DNA of 64,000 nt, from NCBI RefSeq assembly GCF_030317105.1, contig NZ_JASZYG010000007.1, forward strand, positions 372,001-436,000, in the 5' to 3' direction. Below are positions 1 through 8,299 of this stretch, piece by piece. The notes below the pieces were generated by a model, which did not search any database, was not told where the DNA came from, and saw nothing but the letters and a program-made list of their open reading frames with translations. The DNA comes from Variovorax brevis. Lineage in GTDB: Bacteria; Pseudomonadota; Gammaproteobacteria; Burkholderiales; Burkholderiaceae_C. The position numbers and the translations under genes are program-made. How positions within the stretch are numbered: the stretch's first letter is position 1; every line of letters begins with the position of its first letter.

Positions 1-1312
1 AGTTGGCGGGGTCGGTGAGGCGGTCGATGGTGGCGCGGTCGAAGTGCTTGGTGACTTCGGGCAGGGCCGCCAGCGCTTCGGCCAGCGTGCCGCCCTTTTC
101 ATTGACCGCGCGGCAGGCGTCGTAGACCACGTCGTGCGCCTGCTGGCGGCCGATGTGCGGCGCCATGCCCATCATCACGGCCTCGGCGACGATCAGGCCC
201 TTGGTGATGCCGAGGTTGTGCGCCATGCGTGCTTCGTCCACGATCAGGCCGCCGAGTGCGAACTTGGCCTGGTGCAGTGCGCCGGAGGTGAGGATGAAGC
301 TCTCGGGAATCGCAATCCATTCCGCATGCCACGGCCCGGTGGCGCGCTCGAAGTCCTGCACCATTGCATCCACCATCAGGCCTGCGTGCTGGCGCACTGC
401 CTTGGAAGCAGCCAGCATCAGTTCGCTGGAGATCGGATTGCGCTTTTGCGGCATCGTGCTCGATGCGCCGCGCCCCTTGACGAAGGGCTCGTACACCTCG
501 GCAAATTCGGTGGACGCCATGATCATGATGTCCAGCGCGATCTTGCCGAGCGAGCCCGTGACCAGCGCCAGCAGGTTCACCGCTTCTGCAAAGCCGTCGC
601 GTGCCACATGCCAAGTCGTGGCCGGCACACCGAGCTTCAGTTCCGCGGCCATCGCCTTCTGCACCTCGAATCCCTTGTCGCCCAGCGACGCGAGCGTGCC
701 CGCGGCACCGGCAAATTCGACGACCGCCACGCGAGGACGAAGCTCTGCGATGCGCTGCTGATGGCGGTCGAACATTGCCAGCCAGATCGCGACCTTGTAG
801 CCGAAGGTCACGGGCAAGGCTTGCTGCAAATGCGTGCGTCCGGCCATGGGCGTGTCGCGATGCTTTTTCGCGAGCGATGCCAGGATGCCGCGCAGTTCGC
901 GGATGTCGCTGTCGATGCTGTCCAGCGCGTCGCGCACCTGGAGCGCGACGGCCGTGTCCATGATGTCCTGCGTGGTCGCGCCCCAGTGCACATAGCGGCC
1001 GGATTCGCCGCACATCGCGACCATCTGGTGCACCAGCGGCAGGATGGGGTAGCCCACGATGTCGGTCTCTTCGCGCATGTGGTCGAAGTCGATGCGCTCG
1101 ATCTTCGATTCGCGTGCAATCACGTCGGCCGCTTCCTGCGGGATGACGCCGCAGCGCGCTTCGGCGCGGGCCAAGGCAATCTCCGCGTCGATATAGCGCT
1201 GGATCAACGCGCCGTCGGAGAAAATCGTGCGCATCTTTTGCGTTCCGAAGGCATCCCGGAACAGGATGGAATCAACGACCGTGCTGGCCATGGGAAGCGA
1301 TGAAGTCGACAT
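1..1312 (-). CDS. Fumarase/aspartase-superfamily lyase, PcaB/adenylosuccinate lyase-like (3' end cut by window)
   Basis: Reading the minus strand from an ATG at 1312 gives about 437 residues that stay open to the window edge, so only the last few residues are missing. The superfamily signature is clear (SSTMPQKRNPISSE, with the mobile-loop serines), as are an upstream HWGATTQDIMD block and an AGRTHLQQALP block. These are the three conserved regions of the fumarase II/argininosuccinate lyase/adenylosuccinate lyase/3-carboxymuconate cycloisomerase superfamily, whose members form or break C-N or C-O bonds by beta-elimination as homotetramers. The closest style is PcaB or 'adenylosuccinate lyase family' proteins; I cannot assign the substrate. 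An AAAGG lies just before the 1312 start, while the internal Met at 1291 has no ribosome site. It is divergent from a GntR regulator, which probably controls it. No other protocatechuate (pca) gene is next to it, so a muconate role is only one option. Confidence 0.85.
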   Translation of the reverse strand, partial: MSTSSLPMASTVVDSILFRDAFGTQKMRTIFSDGALIQRYIDAEIALARAEARCGVIPQEAADVIARESKIERIDFDHMREETDIVGYPILPLVHQMVAMCGESGRYVHWGATTQDIMDTAVALQVRDALDSIDSDIRELRGILASLAKKHRDTPMAGRTHLQQALPVTFGYKVAIWLAMFDRHQQRIAELRPRVAVVEFAGAAGTLASLGDKGFEVQKAMAAELKLGVPATTWHVARDGFAEAVNLLALVTGSLGKIALDIMIMASTEFAEVYEPFVKGRGASSTMPQKRNPISSELMLAASKAVRQHAGLMVDAMVQDFERATGPWHAEWIAIPESFILTSGALHQAKFALGGLIVDEARMAHNLGITKGLIVAEAVMMGMAPHIGRQQAHDVVYDACRAVNEKGGTLAEALAALPEVTKHFDRATIDRLTDPAN

Positions 1313-1342
1313 GGGGTGCCTTTGGAGAAGTGAAGAGAGAAC

Positions 1343-1383
1343 AATATGTTCGGACATATAGGACTGTAATATGTTCGGACATA
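1343..1383. promoter_or_regulatory. Two identical 16-bp operator-like repeats between lyase and gntR
   Basis: AATATGTTCGGACATA occurs at 1343-1358 and again, without mismatch, at 1368-1383. Each copy contains the near-palindrome ATGT-TCGG-ACAT, whose only asymmetry is in the central bases. The start-to-start distance is 25 bp. The pair sits in the 103-bp gap between the divergent lyase (start 1312) and the GntR gene (start 1416), as expected for an autoregulated GntR operator. Binding is inferred, not shown. Confidence 0.65.
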
Positions 1384-1415
1384 ACCACATCTGGGGTATA
1401 CCCTGACGCCTGCCC

Positions 1416-2174
1416 ATGACTGAACTGCTGGATCCCGCCCCTCAAAAGGCCAACTTCACGAACATCGCCCGTCACCTGACGGAGGCGATCAGCTCCGGGC
1501 ATTTCGCTGTCGGCGCGCTGTTGCCCACCGAACTGGAGCTGTGCAAGCACTACGGCACCAGCCGCCATACCGTGCGCGCAGCCTTGGCGGAGTTGCAGCA
1601 GCTGGGCCTGGTCACGCGGCGCAAGAACGTGGGCACGCGCGTGGTGTCCGCCAAGCCGCGGGCGAGCTTCAGGCCTTCATTGGCGTCGGTGGACGACCTG
1701 GTGCAGTTCGGCGAGGAGCACCTGCGGGTGGTGCAATCCATCGAGCAGCAGACAGTGGCCGGCGAACTCGCCCGCGAACTGGGTTGCGCCGATGGCACGG
1801 CATGGCTGCGGATCTCGAGCCTGCGCATGGTCGGCGACGACGGCGGCGCACCCATCGGATGGACCGACGTGTACATCGACCCGGCCTATGCGGACATTGC
1901 GGACGTGGTGAGGGATTCGCCCGACACGCTCATCAGCTCGCTCATCGAGGAGCGCTATGACCGCCACATTGCCGAGATCCATCAGGACGTGCGCGCGTTC
2001 TCCATCGAGGACGCGGCGATGGCCAGGGCGCTCAAGCTGAAGGTGGGCTCATCGGCCCTGAAGATCCTGCGCCGCTACTTCGACGCGCAGGGGCAGGTGT
2101 TCGAGGTGTCGGTGTCGGTGCATCCGGCCGACCGGTTTTCGGTGTCGATGCGGCTGCAGCGCGCGCCGGTCTGA
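1416..2174 (+). CDS. GntR-family transcriptional regulator, HutC/UTRA subfamily
   Basis: A 252-residue protein with an N-terminal winged helix (about residues 10-78; LPTELELCKHYGTSRHTVR then the GT-R wing) and a C-terminal effector domain of UTRA type (about 95-245, with the 'RYFDAQGQVFEVSVSVHP' end typical of HutC-like proteins). Such regulators bind a small-molecule ligand in the UTRA pocket and release DNA. It is divergent from the PcaB-like lyase at 1-1312 and two perfect repeats lie between them, so I infer local control of the lyase and of itself. The ligand is unknown; it may be the lyase substrate or product. Length is normal for the family. It converges with the FTR1-like gene, with only 22 bp between the two stops. 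Confidence 0.88.
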   Translation: MTELLDPAPQKANFTNIARHLTEAISSGHFAVGALLPTELELCKHYGTSRHTVRAALAELQQLGLVTRRKNVGTRVVSAKPRASFRPSLASVDDLVQFGEEHLRVVQSIEQQTVAGELARELGCADGTAWLRISSLRMVGDDGGAPIGWTDVYIDPAYADIADVVRDSPDTLISSLIEERYDRHIAEIHQDVRAFSIEDAAMARALKLKVGSSALKILRRYFDAQGQVFEVSVSVHPADRFSVSMRLQRAPV

Positions 2175-2196
2175 GCGATCAGCGGCCGGCAGTTCT

Positions 2197-2943
2197 TCAG
2201 CGCCCCGCGCGACGCCACCAGGCGCGCGTCCACACCGCCAGCGGAATGAGGGCCAATGCCGCGCACAGCATCCAGCTGCGATCACCGTTTTCAAGGTAGG
2301 GCATCAACGCATGGCCCAACCGGGCCGAACCTGCGCCGCCCACCCCACGCACGAGGACCTCGGCCACAGCCTCGATCATCATCTGCGTGCCCAGCACAAA
2401 GAGAATCACCGCGGACAACCTGAACGCCCAGTGCGTGCCGCGGCGCACCTCCAGTGCCCGCCACGCCAGTGCCAGCAGGGCGCATGCGGCCAAGCCCAGC
2501 GCCACTCCCCCTGCCACATCCGCGAGCGGCTCCTGCGCCGAGATGAAACGGATGAGCAGAACTGCCTCGAGCGCCTCGCGCAATGCGCTGAAGGCTGCAA
2601 AGGCGAGCACGGCCACGCCCGTTGCGCGCTGCGAATACCAGGATTCCAGCACCCGCGTGGCGTGAACGCCGATGCCCGCCACCGATGCCATCGTCCCGCA
2701 GGACACCAGCGCCAGCGACAGTCCGAAGCCAAAGGTGAGCGCGATGTCGAACCATTCGTTCATGCCGGAAGGCGGCAACGCGGCGACGATGCCCGCGGCC
2801 GCTGCCATGCCGCACGCGACGCCCGCGAGCGCCCAACGAATCAGCTCGGGCCTGCCGCCGTGGCGCGCTGCGCCCGTGAGCGCAAGGATGACCAAAAGCA
2901 GTTCGCACGACTCTCGGGTGATGACGACAAAGGCCTCGAACAT
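2197..2943 (-). CDS. FTR1-family iron permease-like membrane protein
   Basis: 248 residues, almost entirely hydrophobic, with about seven predicted membrane segments. FTR1/EfeU permeases carry two R-E-x-x-E motifs in membrane helices that move ferric iron. Here both are present as RESCE (residues 10-14) and REALE (122-126), although the usual glycine of REGxE is lost in both. It lies 158 bp downstream of a Fur-family gene on the same strand and close to a TonB siderophore receptor, so an iron role is consistent. No EfeO or EfeB partner is nearby. The changed motif glycines leave open another substrate or a divergent iron carrier. Confidence 0.75.
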   Translation of the reverse strand: MFEAFVVITRESCELLLVILALTGAARHGGRPELIRWALAGVACGMAAAAGIVAALPPSGMNEWFDIALTFGFGLSLALVSCGTMASVAGIGVHATRVLESWYSQRATGVAVLAFAAFSALREALEAVLLIRFISAQEPLADVAGGVALGLAACALLALAWRALEVRRGTHWAFRLSAVILFVLGTQMMIEAVAEVLVRGVGGAGSARLGHALMPYLENGDRSWMLCAALALIPLAVWTRAWWRRAGR

Positions 2944-3101
2944 GAACGAATGCTGTGTAAGGGAGGAGACCCCGGGCAGCCGGATTGGCGTGCGTATTTT
3001 GCCTTTGGCGGGTCACAAAGTTTCCCGGAATGCCAAGAGGCCGGGGGAGTGGCCGGGGCATGGCGGCCTGGCTCGCTGCGTGGCGCGAGCCTGCCGCGCG
3101 T

Positions 3102-3563
3102 TCAGCGTGGATCCGGTTCCGTGCGGCAGGCGTCGGATGTGATGCTCGCGCCGCAGCGCGTGCAAACCGCAATCGCGTGGCCGTCAAGCGCCGCCTCGGC
3201 ACGACGCTCGATCGCGAAGTAGACGCTCCGAACCCGCCCGTCGCCCGGCATCCAGGCCCGCTGCACCACACCGGCGTCTTCCAGTACCTTGAGCGCGCGG
3301 TACACCTTGGACATGGGCATGTCCCGGCCTGCATCGAGCAAGGCCCTGTAGATGCCGTGCACATCCGGCGCCGCCACCTTCATGGCCAGCAGGGTGGCCA
3401 GGACGTCGGCATGGTGCGGGCCGACCCTGCGCCGATCCTGCCGTCCAAGGCCCGTGCGAATCCTGGCGATGAGTTCGGCCTTGGCGAGCGACTGGTCCAC
3501 GCCCTTGCTCTCGCCCGACGCAATGTCCTGTCGCGGCCGCAAGGGGGCGCTGAGTTCAAGCAT
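3102..3563 (-). CDS. Fur-family regulator, short C-terminal domain
   Basis: 153 residues from the ATG at 3563, chosen because AGGAG lies seven bases upstream; the open frame reaches back to 3749 but that part has no family similarity. The winged helix is recognisable (MSKVYRALKVLEDAGVVQRAW at about 84-104 with the preceding HGIYRALL helix), followed by the start of the dimerisation domain with a zinc-type CTRCG. The protein stops about 14 residues later, so the last helix and strand of a standard Fur dimer domain, and the second C-x-x-C pair, are missing. Fur proteins sense Fe(II), Zn(II) or Mn(II). Its neighbours (FTR1-like permease, TonB receptor, PKHD hydroxylase) point to iron. It is divergent from the receptor gene, with a repeated motif between them. 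Confidence 0.75.
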   Translation of the reverse strand: MLELSAPLRPRQDIASGESKGVDQSLAKAELIARIRTGLGRQDRRRVGPHHADVLATLLAMKVAAPDVHGIYRALLDAGRDMPMSKVYRALKVLEDAGVVQRAWMPGDGRVRSVYFAIERRAEAALDGHAIAVCTRCGASITSDACRTEPDPR

Positions 3564-3605
3564 GGATTCTCCTGAGGCGGCTGCAAGACATCGTCGTTGA
3601 CATAC

Positions 3606-3709
3606 TGAAGTAGGACGGCAGCGTACTACGATTTGTATTGAAAACGACGGATTCACCTGTGTTGTGTTCAGGAAACAAGCAACGAATGAAGTAGAAGTCA
3701 GCGTGCTAC
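3606..3709. promoter_or_regulatory. Two related 23-24 bp repeats between Fur-family gene and TonB receptor
   Basis: In the 261-bp divergent gap, TGAAGTAG-n5-CAGCGT-n-CTAC occurs at 3606-3629 and, with a one-base length change, at 3687-3709. Each has GTAG and CTAC at its ends, so each is also a weak inverted repeat. They do not match the classical Fur box (GATAATGATAATCATTATC). They are candidate operators for the neighbouring Fur-family protein. The rest of the gap is AT-richer than its surroundings and probably holds both promoters. Confidence 0.45.
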
Positions 3710-3824
3710 TTTTGTAACGAGTCGATATACTCCGCGTCGATCTTTTCATCGGCGAGCCAATCCGGAACTCCGGACAGCCAGCCTTCCACCCTTCGCGACA
3801 CGGTCGCGTCCACTGGAGGCCAAA

Positions 3825-6185
3825 TTGGCTCGAACTTCTCGCCGCCGCGTGGCGGCGCAGCGCACCGCTGCAACCGTCCGTCCCCTGTCCACCGAAACCG
3901 CGTCAGCGGCGGCGCCTGCAGCCTTCGCGGCATTTCCGCTGGGCGCGATGATGCTGGCGGCCTCCGTCAGCAGCTGGGCCCAGACGCCCGCCGCGCCGGC
4001 ACAGGGCGGCTCGCTCGCCACCATCACCGTGGAAGAGCAGGCCGACATCCAGAGCAAGGACAGCTTCCAGACGAAGAAGACCAACATCGGCAAGGGAAAC
4101 CAGGACATCCGCGACATCCCCCAGTCGATCAACGTCATCACTGAAAAGCTGATGGAAGACGCCAAGCTCGACACCCTGAAAGACGCGCTGCACTACTCCG
4201 CCGGCATCACCTTCGCCGCCACTGAAAACGGCACCGACCAGGACATCCGCCTGCGCGGCTTCCCCGTGGCCACCGTGGGCGACCTGCTGATCGACGGCAT
4301 GCGCGACCCCTCGCAGTACGACCGCGACACCTTCAATCTCGACCGCGTGGAAGTGCTGCGCGGCTCCGCCTCGATGATCTTCGGCCGTGGCTCCACGGGC
4401 GGCGTGATCAACCAGGTGACCAAGAAGCCCTGGCTGGCAGACGAGACGGACCTGATCGGCACCGTGGGTTCCAACGGCTTCTACCGCACGACCGCAGACC
4501 TGAACAAGCGCGTGGGCGAAGACTCGGCCTTGCGCATCAACGCCATGTGGAACAAGGCGGACAACGACGGCGCAAAGATCGACAAGTACGGCGTGGCGCC
4601 CAGCTACAGCTGGGGCATCGGCTCGCGCGATGAATTCCTGATCGGCGCCTTCTACCTGAACGTCGACAACGTGCCGATGTCGAGCCAGCGCTACCTGCAG
4701 AACGGCACCTTCAAGGATGGCGTGGCGCAAGGCACCATCCCCGACATCTCGCCCGGCAACTTCTACGGCACCCAGAGCGACTACCTCAAGGGCAAGGCCG
4801 CCTATGGCAACGCCTACTGGATCCACCGCTTCGACGACGCCGGCGAGTTGAAGACGCAGATTCGCAGCGGCCAGTTCGACCGTTCGCAGTGGAGCACGAC
4901 GGGCGCTTTCTGCAACCGGATTCCCACGACCAACGCAGCCGGCCAGCAGGCGGCGTGCCCGGCCGCCGGCACCGTCAACGCGTCGAACCTGTCGCAGGGC
5001 ACCTACGTTTACGGCCTGGGTCTCGCGCCGCGCAAGGACCAGTACAACGGCACCTACCTGCAAAGCGACTACAGCAACGCCTTTAACTGGGGCGGCATGC
5101 GCCACAACATCCTCACCGGCATCGACGCGTCGCACGAAACGGCGGACCGCTTTGGCGCCTGGGGCATCGTGGGCACCAACTACTACAAGGGCTACACGAC
5201 AGTGGGCAACCCGAACGACGGCCGCACCTTGCCGGTCAGCCCGGTATACCGCCCGACCAGCGACTACTCGGCCAACAACTTCGGCGCCTACTTGCAGGAC
5301 CTGGTGCAGGTGTCGCAGGACTGGAAGATCCTGGGCGGCGTGCGCTGGGACAACTTCAAGGGCGACTTCTCGCAGATCACCTACCCGAACACCAACACCA
5401 CGACGCCCGGCGCCATTGCGCAGTCGCACCTGTCGGAATCGCCGTGGAGCTACCGTGCCGGCGTGCTGTACCAGCCGTCGCCCACGCAGTCGTACCACTT
5501 CTCGTACAGCACCTCGTTCAACACCGCGGCCGACACCTACCAGTACGTGCAGCCGAAGGACGCGAACACGCCGCCTGAAGAAAGCCGCAACATCGAACTC
5601 GGCGCCAAGCTGGACTGGCTCGACGGCAAGCTCTCGACGCGCGCAGCCCTCTTCCGCACCGAGAAGTACAACGAACGCACCACCGACTCCGATTTCGCCA
5701 ACACCAGCTACCTGCTGTCAGGCAAGCGCCATTCGCAGGGCCTGGAATTCGAGATGGTCGGCCGCCTCACGCCGCAGTGGGAAATCTACGTGTCGTACGC
5801 CTACATCCCGGAAGCCAAGATCGACAAGATCGGCAGCACGAACGCCAACGTCGTCGGATCGGATGTGGGCCTGACGCCCAAGCACAGCGGCGCGACCTGG
5901 ATCAGCTACCAGGCCACGCCCAAGCTGCGCATGGCCGGCGGCTTGCGCGGCGCATCGCAGAACCGTCCGCTGCAAGGCGTCACGGGTGCGGCGTCGACGA
6001 CCAACTACGTGCCCGGTTACCTGGTGGGCGACGCGATGTTCGAATACAAGTTCACGCCCGACGTGTTCGCGCAGTTCAACGTGACCAACATCACCAACCG
6101 GCTCTATGGTGACCAGCTGTATCCGGGCTTCGTGATCGCGGGCCAGCAACGCACCTACCAGGCGACCGTCGGGGTGCGCTTCTAA
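3825..6185 (+). CDS. TonB-dependent siderophore receptor (Fiu-like, catecholate type)
   Basis: 786 residues. The start is a TTG at 3825 with a strong GGAGG at 3815-3819. An N-terminal twin-arginine-rich leader with a hydrophobic stretch ends near SSWAQ (about residue 52). Next come a TonB-box-like segment (ATITVEE), the plug domain (IRDIPQSINVITEKLM, then VEVLRGSASMIFGRGSTGGVIN) and a 22-strand barrel ending in the typical aromatic C-terminus (VGVRF). It imports ferric siderophore across the outer membrane with TonB energy. The following gene is a PiuC/YbiX-type hydroxylase, the partner found beside Fiu/PiuA receptors, which supports a catecholate ligand. The exact siderophore cannot be told. 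It is divergent from the Fur-family gene and probably iron-repressed. Confidence 0.92.
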   Translation: MARTSRRRVAAQRTAATVRPLSTETASAAAPAAFAAFPLGAMMLAASVSSWAQTPAAPAQGGSLATITVEEQADIQSKDSFQTKKTNIGKGNQDIRDIPQSINVITEKLMEDAKLDTLKDALHYSAGITFAATENGTDQDIRLRGFPVATVGDLLIDGMRDPSQYDRDTFNLDRVEVLRGSASMIFGRGSTGGVINQVTKKPWLADETDLIGTVGSNGFYRTTADLNKRVGEDSALRINAMWNKADNDGAKIDKYGVAPSYSWGIGSRDEFLIGAFYLNVDNVPMSSQRYLQNGTFKDGVAQGTIPDISPGNFYGTQSDYLKGKAAYGNAYWIHRFDDAGELKTQIRSGQFDRSQWSTTGAFCNRIPTTNAAGQQAACPAAGTVNASNLSQGTYVYGLGLAPRKDQYNGTYLQSDYSNAFNWGGMRHNILTGIDASHETADRFGAWGIVGTNYYKGYTTVGNPNDGRTLPVSPVYRPTSDYSANNFGAYLQDLVQVSQDWKILGGVRWDNFKGDFSQITYPNTNTTTPGAIAQSHLSESPWSYRAGVLYQPSPTQSYHFSYSTSFNTAADTYQYVQPKDANTPPEESRNIELGAKLDWLDGKLSTRAALFRTEKYNERTTDSDFANTSYLLSGKRHSQGLEFEMVGRLTPQWEIYVSYAYIPEAKIDKIGSTNANVVGSDVGLTPKHSGATWISYQATPKLRMAGGLRGASQNRPLQGVTGAASTTNYVPGYLVGDAMFEYKFTPDVFAQFNVTNITNRLYGDQLYPGFVIAGQQRTYQATVGVRF

Positions 6186-6201
6186 GCCATAGACTTGCAC
6201 C

Positions 6202-6888
6202 ATGCTGCTGCGAATCCCAGAGGTCCTGACCCGCGACGAGCTTCGTCGTGCCAACGAGATCCTTGCCAGGGCGCCCTGGGAAGACGGTCGCCTCACGGCC
6301 GGCGAGCAGTCGGCGCGCGCCAAGAACAACGAGCAGCTGCGCGAAGACTGCGACGAAACCCGCGCCGTGCAACAGTTGCTCCTGCACGGCCTGGAGCGGC
6401 ACCAGATCTTCTTCTCGGCCGCCTTGCCCAAGCAGATCTCGCCGCCCTTGTTCAATCGCTACGGCGGTGCGTCCAACAGCTTCGGGAACCACGTGGACAG
6501 CTCGGTGCGCTTCCTGCGCAACGGCGCAGGCCGCGTGCGCACCGACGTGTCCTGCACCGTGTTCCTGAGCGATCCGCAGGACTACGACGGCGGCGAACTC
6601 GTCATCGAAGACACCTTCGGTGAGCAGACCGTCAAGCTGGCGGCCGGCGACATGGTCATCTATCCGGGCACCAGCGTGCACCGGGTCGAGCCCGTGACGC
6701 GGGGCTTTCGGGTGGCGAGCTATTTCTGGATCCAGAGCATGGTGCGCAGCGACGAGCAGCGCAGGCTGCTGTTCGACATGGACAACCACCTGCGCCATTT
6801 GCGCAGCACCTGCGGCGAGACCGATCGCGGCGTGATCGGCCTCACCAGCACTTATCACAACCTGCTTCGCATGTGGCTCGACACCTGA
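6202..6888 (+). CDS. PKHD-type Fe(II)/2-oxoglutarate hydroxylase (PiuC/YbiX family)
   Basis: 228 residues, the usual family length (about 225). The double-stranded beta-helix iron site is visible: H-x-D in FGNHVDSSVR (about residues 95-104), the distal His and the 2-oxoglutarate arginine in HRVEPVTRGFRVAS (about 160-173). It begins 17 bp after the receptor stop and is very likely co-transcribed with it. Members of this family sit beside catecholate receptors (fiu-ybiX, piuA-piuC); their physiological substrate is still unclear, but a role in siderophore or siderophore-drug uptake is established genetically in Pseudomonas. No good ribosome site is seen before the ATG, so translation may depend on the upstream gene. 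Confidence 0.9.
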   Translation: MLLRIPEVLTRDELRRANEILARAPWEDGRLTAGEQSARAKNNEQLREDCDETRAVQQLLLHGLERHQIFFSAALPKQISPPLFNRYGGASNSFGNHVDSSVRFLRNGAGRVRTDVSCTVFLSDPQDYDGGELVIEDTFGEQTVKLAAGDMVIYPGTSVHRVEPVTRGFRVASYFWIQSMVRSDEQRRLLFDMDNHLRHLRSTCGETDRGVIGLTSTYHNLLRMWLDT

Positions 6889-6926
6889 GTCCGGCGCGGC
6901 ATTCCTCGCATCGAGGTAGAACTTTC

Positions 6927-7232
6927 ATGATCCAACGATTCGTCTCCGTCCTGGCCGCCGTTGCGGCGCTTTCCCTGGGCCTGTGCGGCGCTGCCTTCGC
7001 GCAGATCGTCAACCACGACACGGTGCGCTGCGACCCGGTCCCCAAGGAAGAAATGAAGCCGCAAATGGAATTGCAGCAAAAGCTCAAGGACGAGGGCTGG
7101 AAAGTTCGCCAGGTCAAGAACTTCAACGGCTGCTACGAGGTCTATGGCTTCGACAACACCGGCCGCCGCGTGGAGGCCTTCTTCCATCCCAAGACCTTCG
7201 CCAAGATCGGCGAAGTGAAGCAGCCCGAATAG
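6927..7232 (+). CDS. Small exported PepSY-domain protein
   Basis: 101 residues from the ATG at 6927, which has GAGGTAGA ahead of it; the open frame extends upstream without support. A signal peptide (hydrophobic 8-24, cleavage after AFA-Q) precedes one PepSY-like unit (LQQKLKDEGWKVRQVK, then CYEVYGFDNTGRRVEAFFHP). Small periplasmic PepSY proteins of this kind are usually encoded next to a b-type cytochrome, as here. The role is inferred to be an accessory to the membrane cytochrome that follows 23 bp later. Two cysteines (in the RCDP and GCYE segments) could form a disulphide. Confidence 0.8.
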   Translation: MIQRFVSVLAAVAALSLGLCGAAFAQIVNHDTVRCDPVPKEEMKPQMELQQKLKDEGWKVRQVKNFNGCYEVYGFDNTGRRVEAFFHPKTFAKIGEVKQPE

Positions 7233-7255
7233 GCGCAGCAGCAGCACGGCGCGCG

Positions 7256-7810
7256 ATGTCGCAGGCCAACGGCAGCGTGAAGGTGTGGGACCTGTTGCAA
7301 CGGGTTCTGCATTGGGGCCTGGTGGCGTCCATCGCCCTGTGCTGGTGGGCGGGCGAAGAGAGGTTGTCGCTGCACATCGCCTGTGGCTATGTCGTGCTCG
7401 CCATCGCAGGTTCGCGCAGCGCATGGGGATGGATCGGGAGCCGACACGCCCGATTCGCAAGCTTTGTGCACGGGCCCGGCGTGGTGCTGCGCTACATGCG
7501 GGACATCGCACGTGGCGAAGAGCGTCGCTACCTGGGCCACAACCCGCTTGGCGGCTGGATGGTGCTGACGCTGCTGCTGTGCATTGCGGTCGTGTGCACA
7601 AGCGGCATCCTCTACACGACCGATCGGTTCTGGGGGCTGGCGTGGGTCGAGATGACGCACCGCGTTTCGGCATGGACGCTCGTGGGGCTGGTGGCATTTC
7701 ACCTTGCCGGCGTCGTGTTCACGAGCTGGCGCCATCGCGAAAACCTGGTGGCGGCGATGGTCTGCGGTCGCAAGCGCACGAGCGAGCACGACAAGCCTGT
7801 TGCGCCCTGA
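7256..7810 (+). CDS. Cytochrome b561-like diheme membrane protein
   Basis: 184 residues from the ATG at 7256, with four membrane helices. Candidate haem-ligand histidines lie in helix 1 (LQRVLHWGLVAS), helix 2 (LHIACGYVVL) and the last helices (MTHRVSAWTLVGLVAFHLAGVV). The GHNPLGGWMVLTLLL segment is a hallmark of the Ni-hydrogenase-type b/b561 group. It probably passes electrons across the inner membrane. With the PepSY protein upstream and the siderophore receptor module before that, I infer a reductive step in iron release or another redox use. It may belong to the receptor operon, since all four genes are collinear and closely spaced. Confidence 0.82.
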   Translation: MSQANGSVKVWDLLQRVLHWGLVASIALCWWAGEERLSLHIACGYVVLAIAGSRSAWGWIGSRHARFASFVHGPGVVLRYMRDIARGEERRYLGHNPLGGWMVLTLLLCIAVVCTSGILYTTDRFWGLAWVEMTHRVSAWTLVGLVAFHLAGVVFTSWRHRENLVAAMVCGRKRTSEHDKPVAP

Positions 7811-7882
7811 TGGCGCGACCCCGCGCGCCATTCACGGTGCTTTACCATTGCGCACCTATGGTGCAGTGCAGGAAGTTCCCCC

Positions 7883-8221
7883 GTGGCAATGACAGATGAT
7901 CAGATCCTGAAGATCGTCGATCGCGCGGTCGACGGCTTTCAGGGCGAGCTGAACGATCTCGAAAGCGCCATCGGCATGCTGCTCATTGGCCGGCACTACG
8001 GCTGGCGCGTGATCTTCCTGATCCACAGTCCGGCCACCGTGCGCAAGTACACCAAGCTGCTCGGCCTGAAGAACCTGCGCGACGTGCTGCCGGAAGTCGG
8101 CGTGCTGGCGCATCGCTCCAACGCATGGCGCCTGCTCGACGACAGCAAGAATTTCTGGAAGGTCGTGCGCGGGCAGATCGCCGGCATCCGCAGCGCCAAG
8201 GCGGAAACACCGCCGCGCTGA
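7883..8221 (+). CDS. Conserved-looking hypothetical protein, 112 aa
   Basis: I do not recognise this protein. The GTG at 7883 has AGGA nine bases upstream; an ATG two codons later is the alternative. The product is soluble, with a central alpha/beta pattern (GWRVIFLIHSPATVRKYTKLLGLKN) and a C-terminal basic stretch. There is no signal peptide or membrane segment. It stands 72 bp after the cytochrome gene and 78 bp before the TerB/DUF697-like gene, so it could pair with either. Codon use looks like that of its neighbours, which supports it as a real gene. Confidence 0.65.
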   Translation: MAMTDDQILKIVDRAVDGFQGELNDLESAIGMLLIGRHYGWRVIFLIHSPATVRKYTKLLGLKNLRDVLPEVGVLAHRSNAWRLLDDSKNFWKVVRGQIAGIRSAKAETPPR

Positions 8222-8299
8222 GCGAATTGCGGGCGCAGGCCGGAACCTTCGGGGCTCACGCTGAACGAACAAGGTCCCTTTAACCGGAGAGACCGCACC

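Noticed and set aside
3903..5498. 531-codon open frame on the minus strand opposite the TonB receptor gene
   Set aside because: It is a high-GC shadow of the receptor gene. The product has no motif and is rich in Val, Ala and Arg, whereas the plus strand has a complete plug and barrel.
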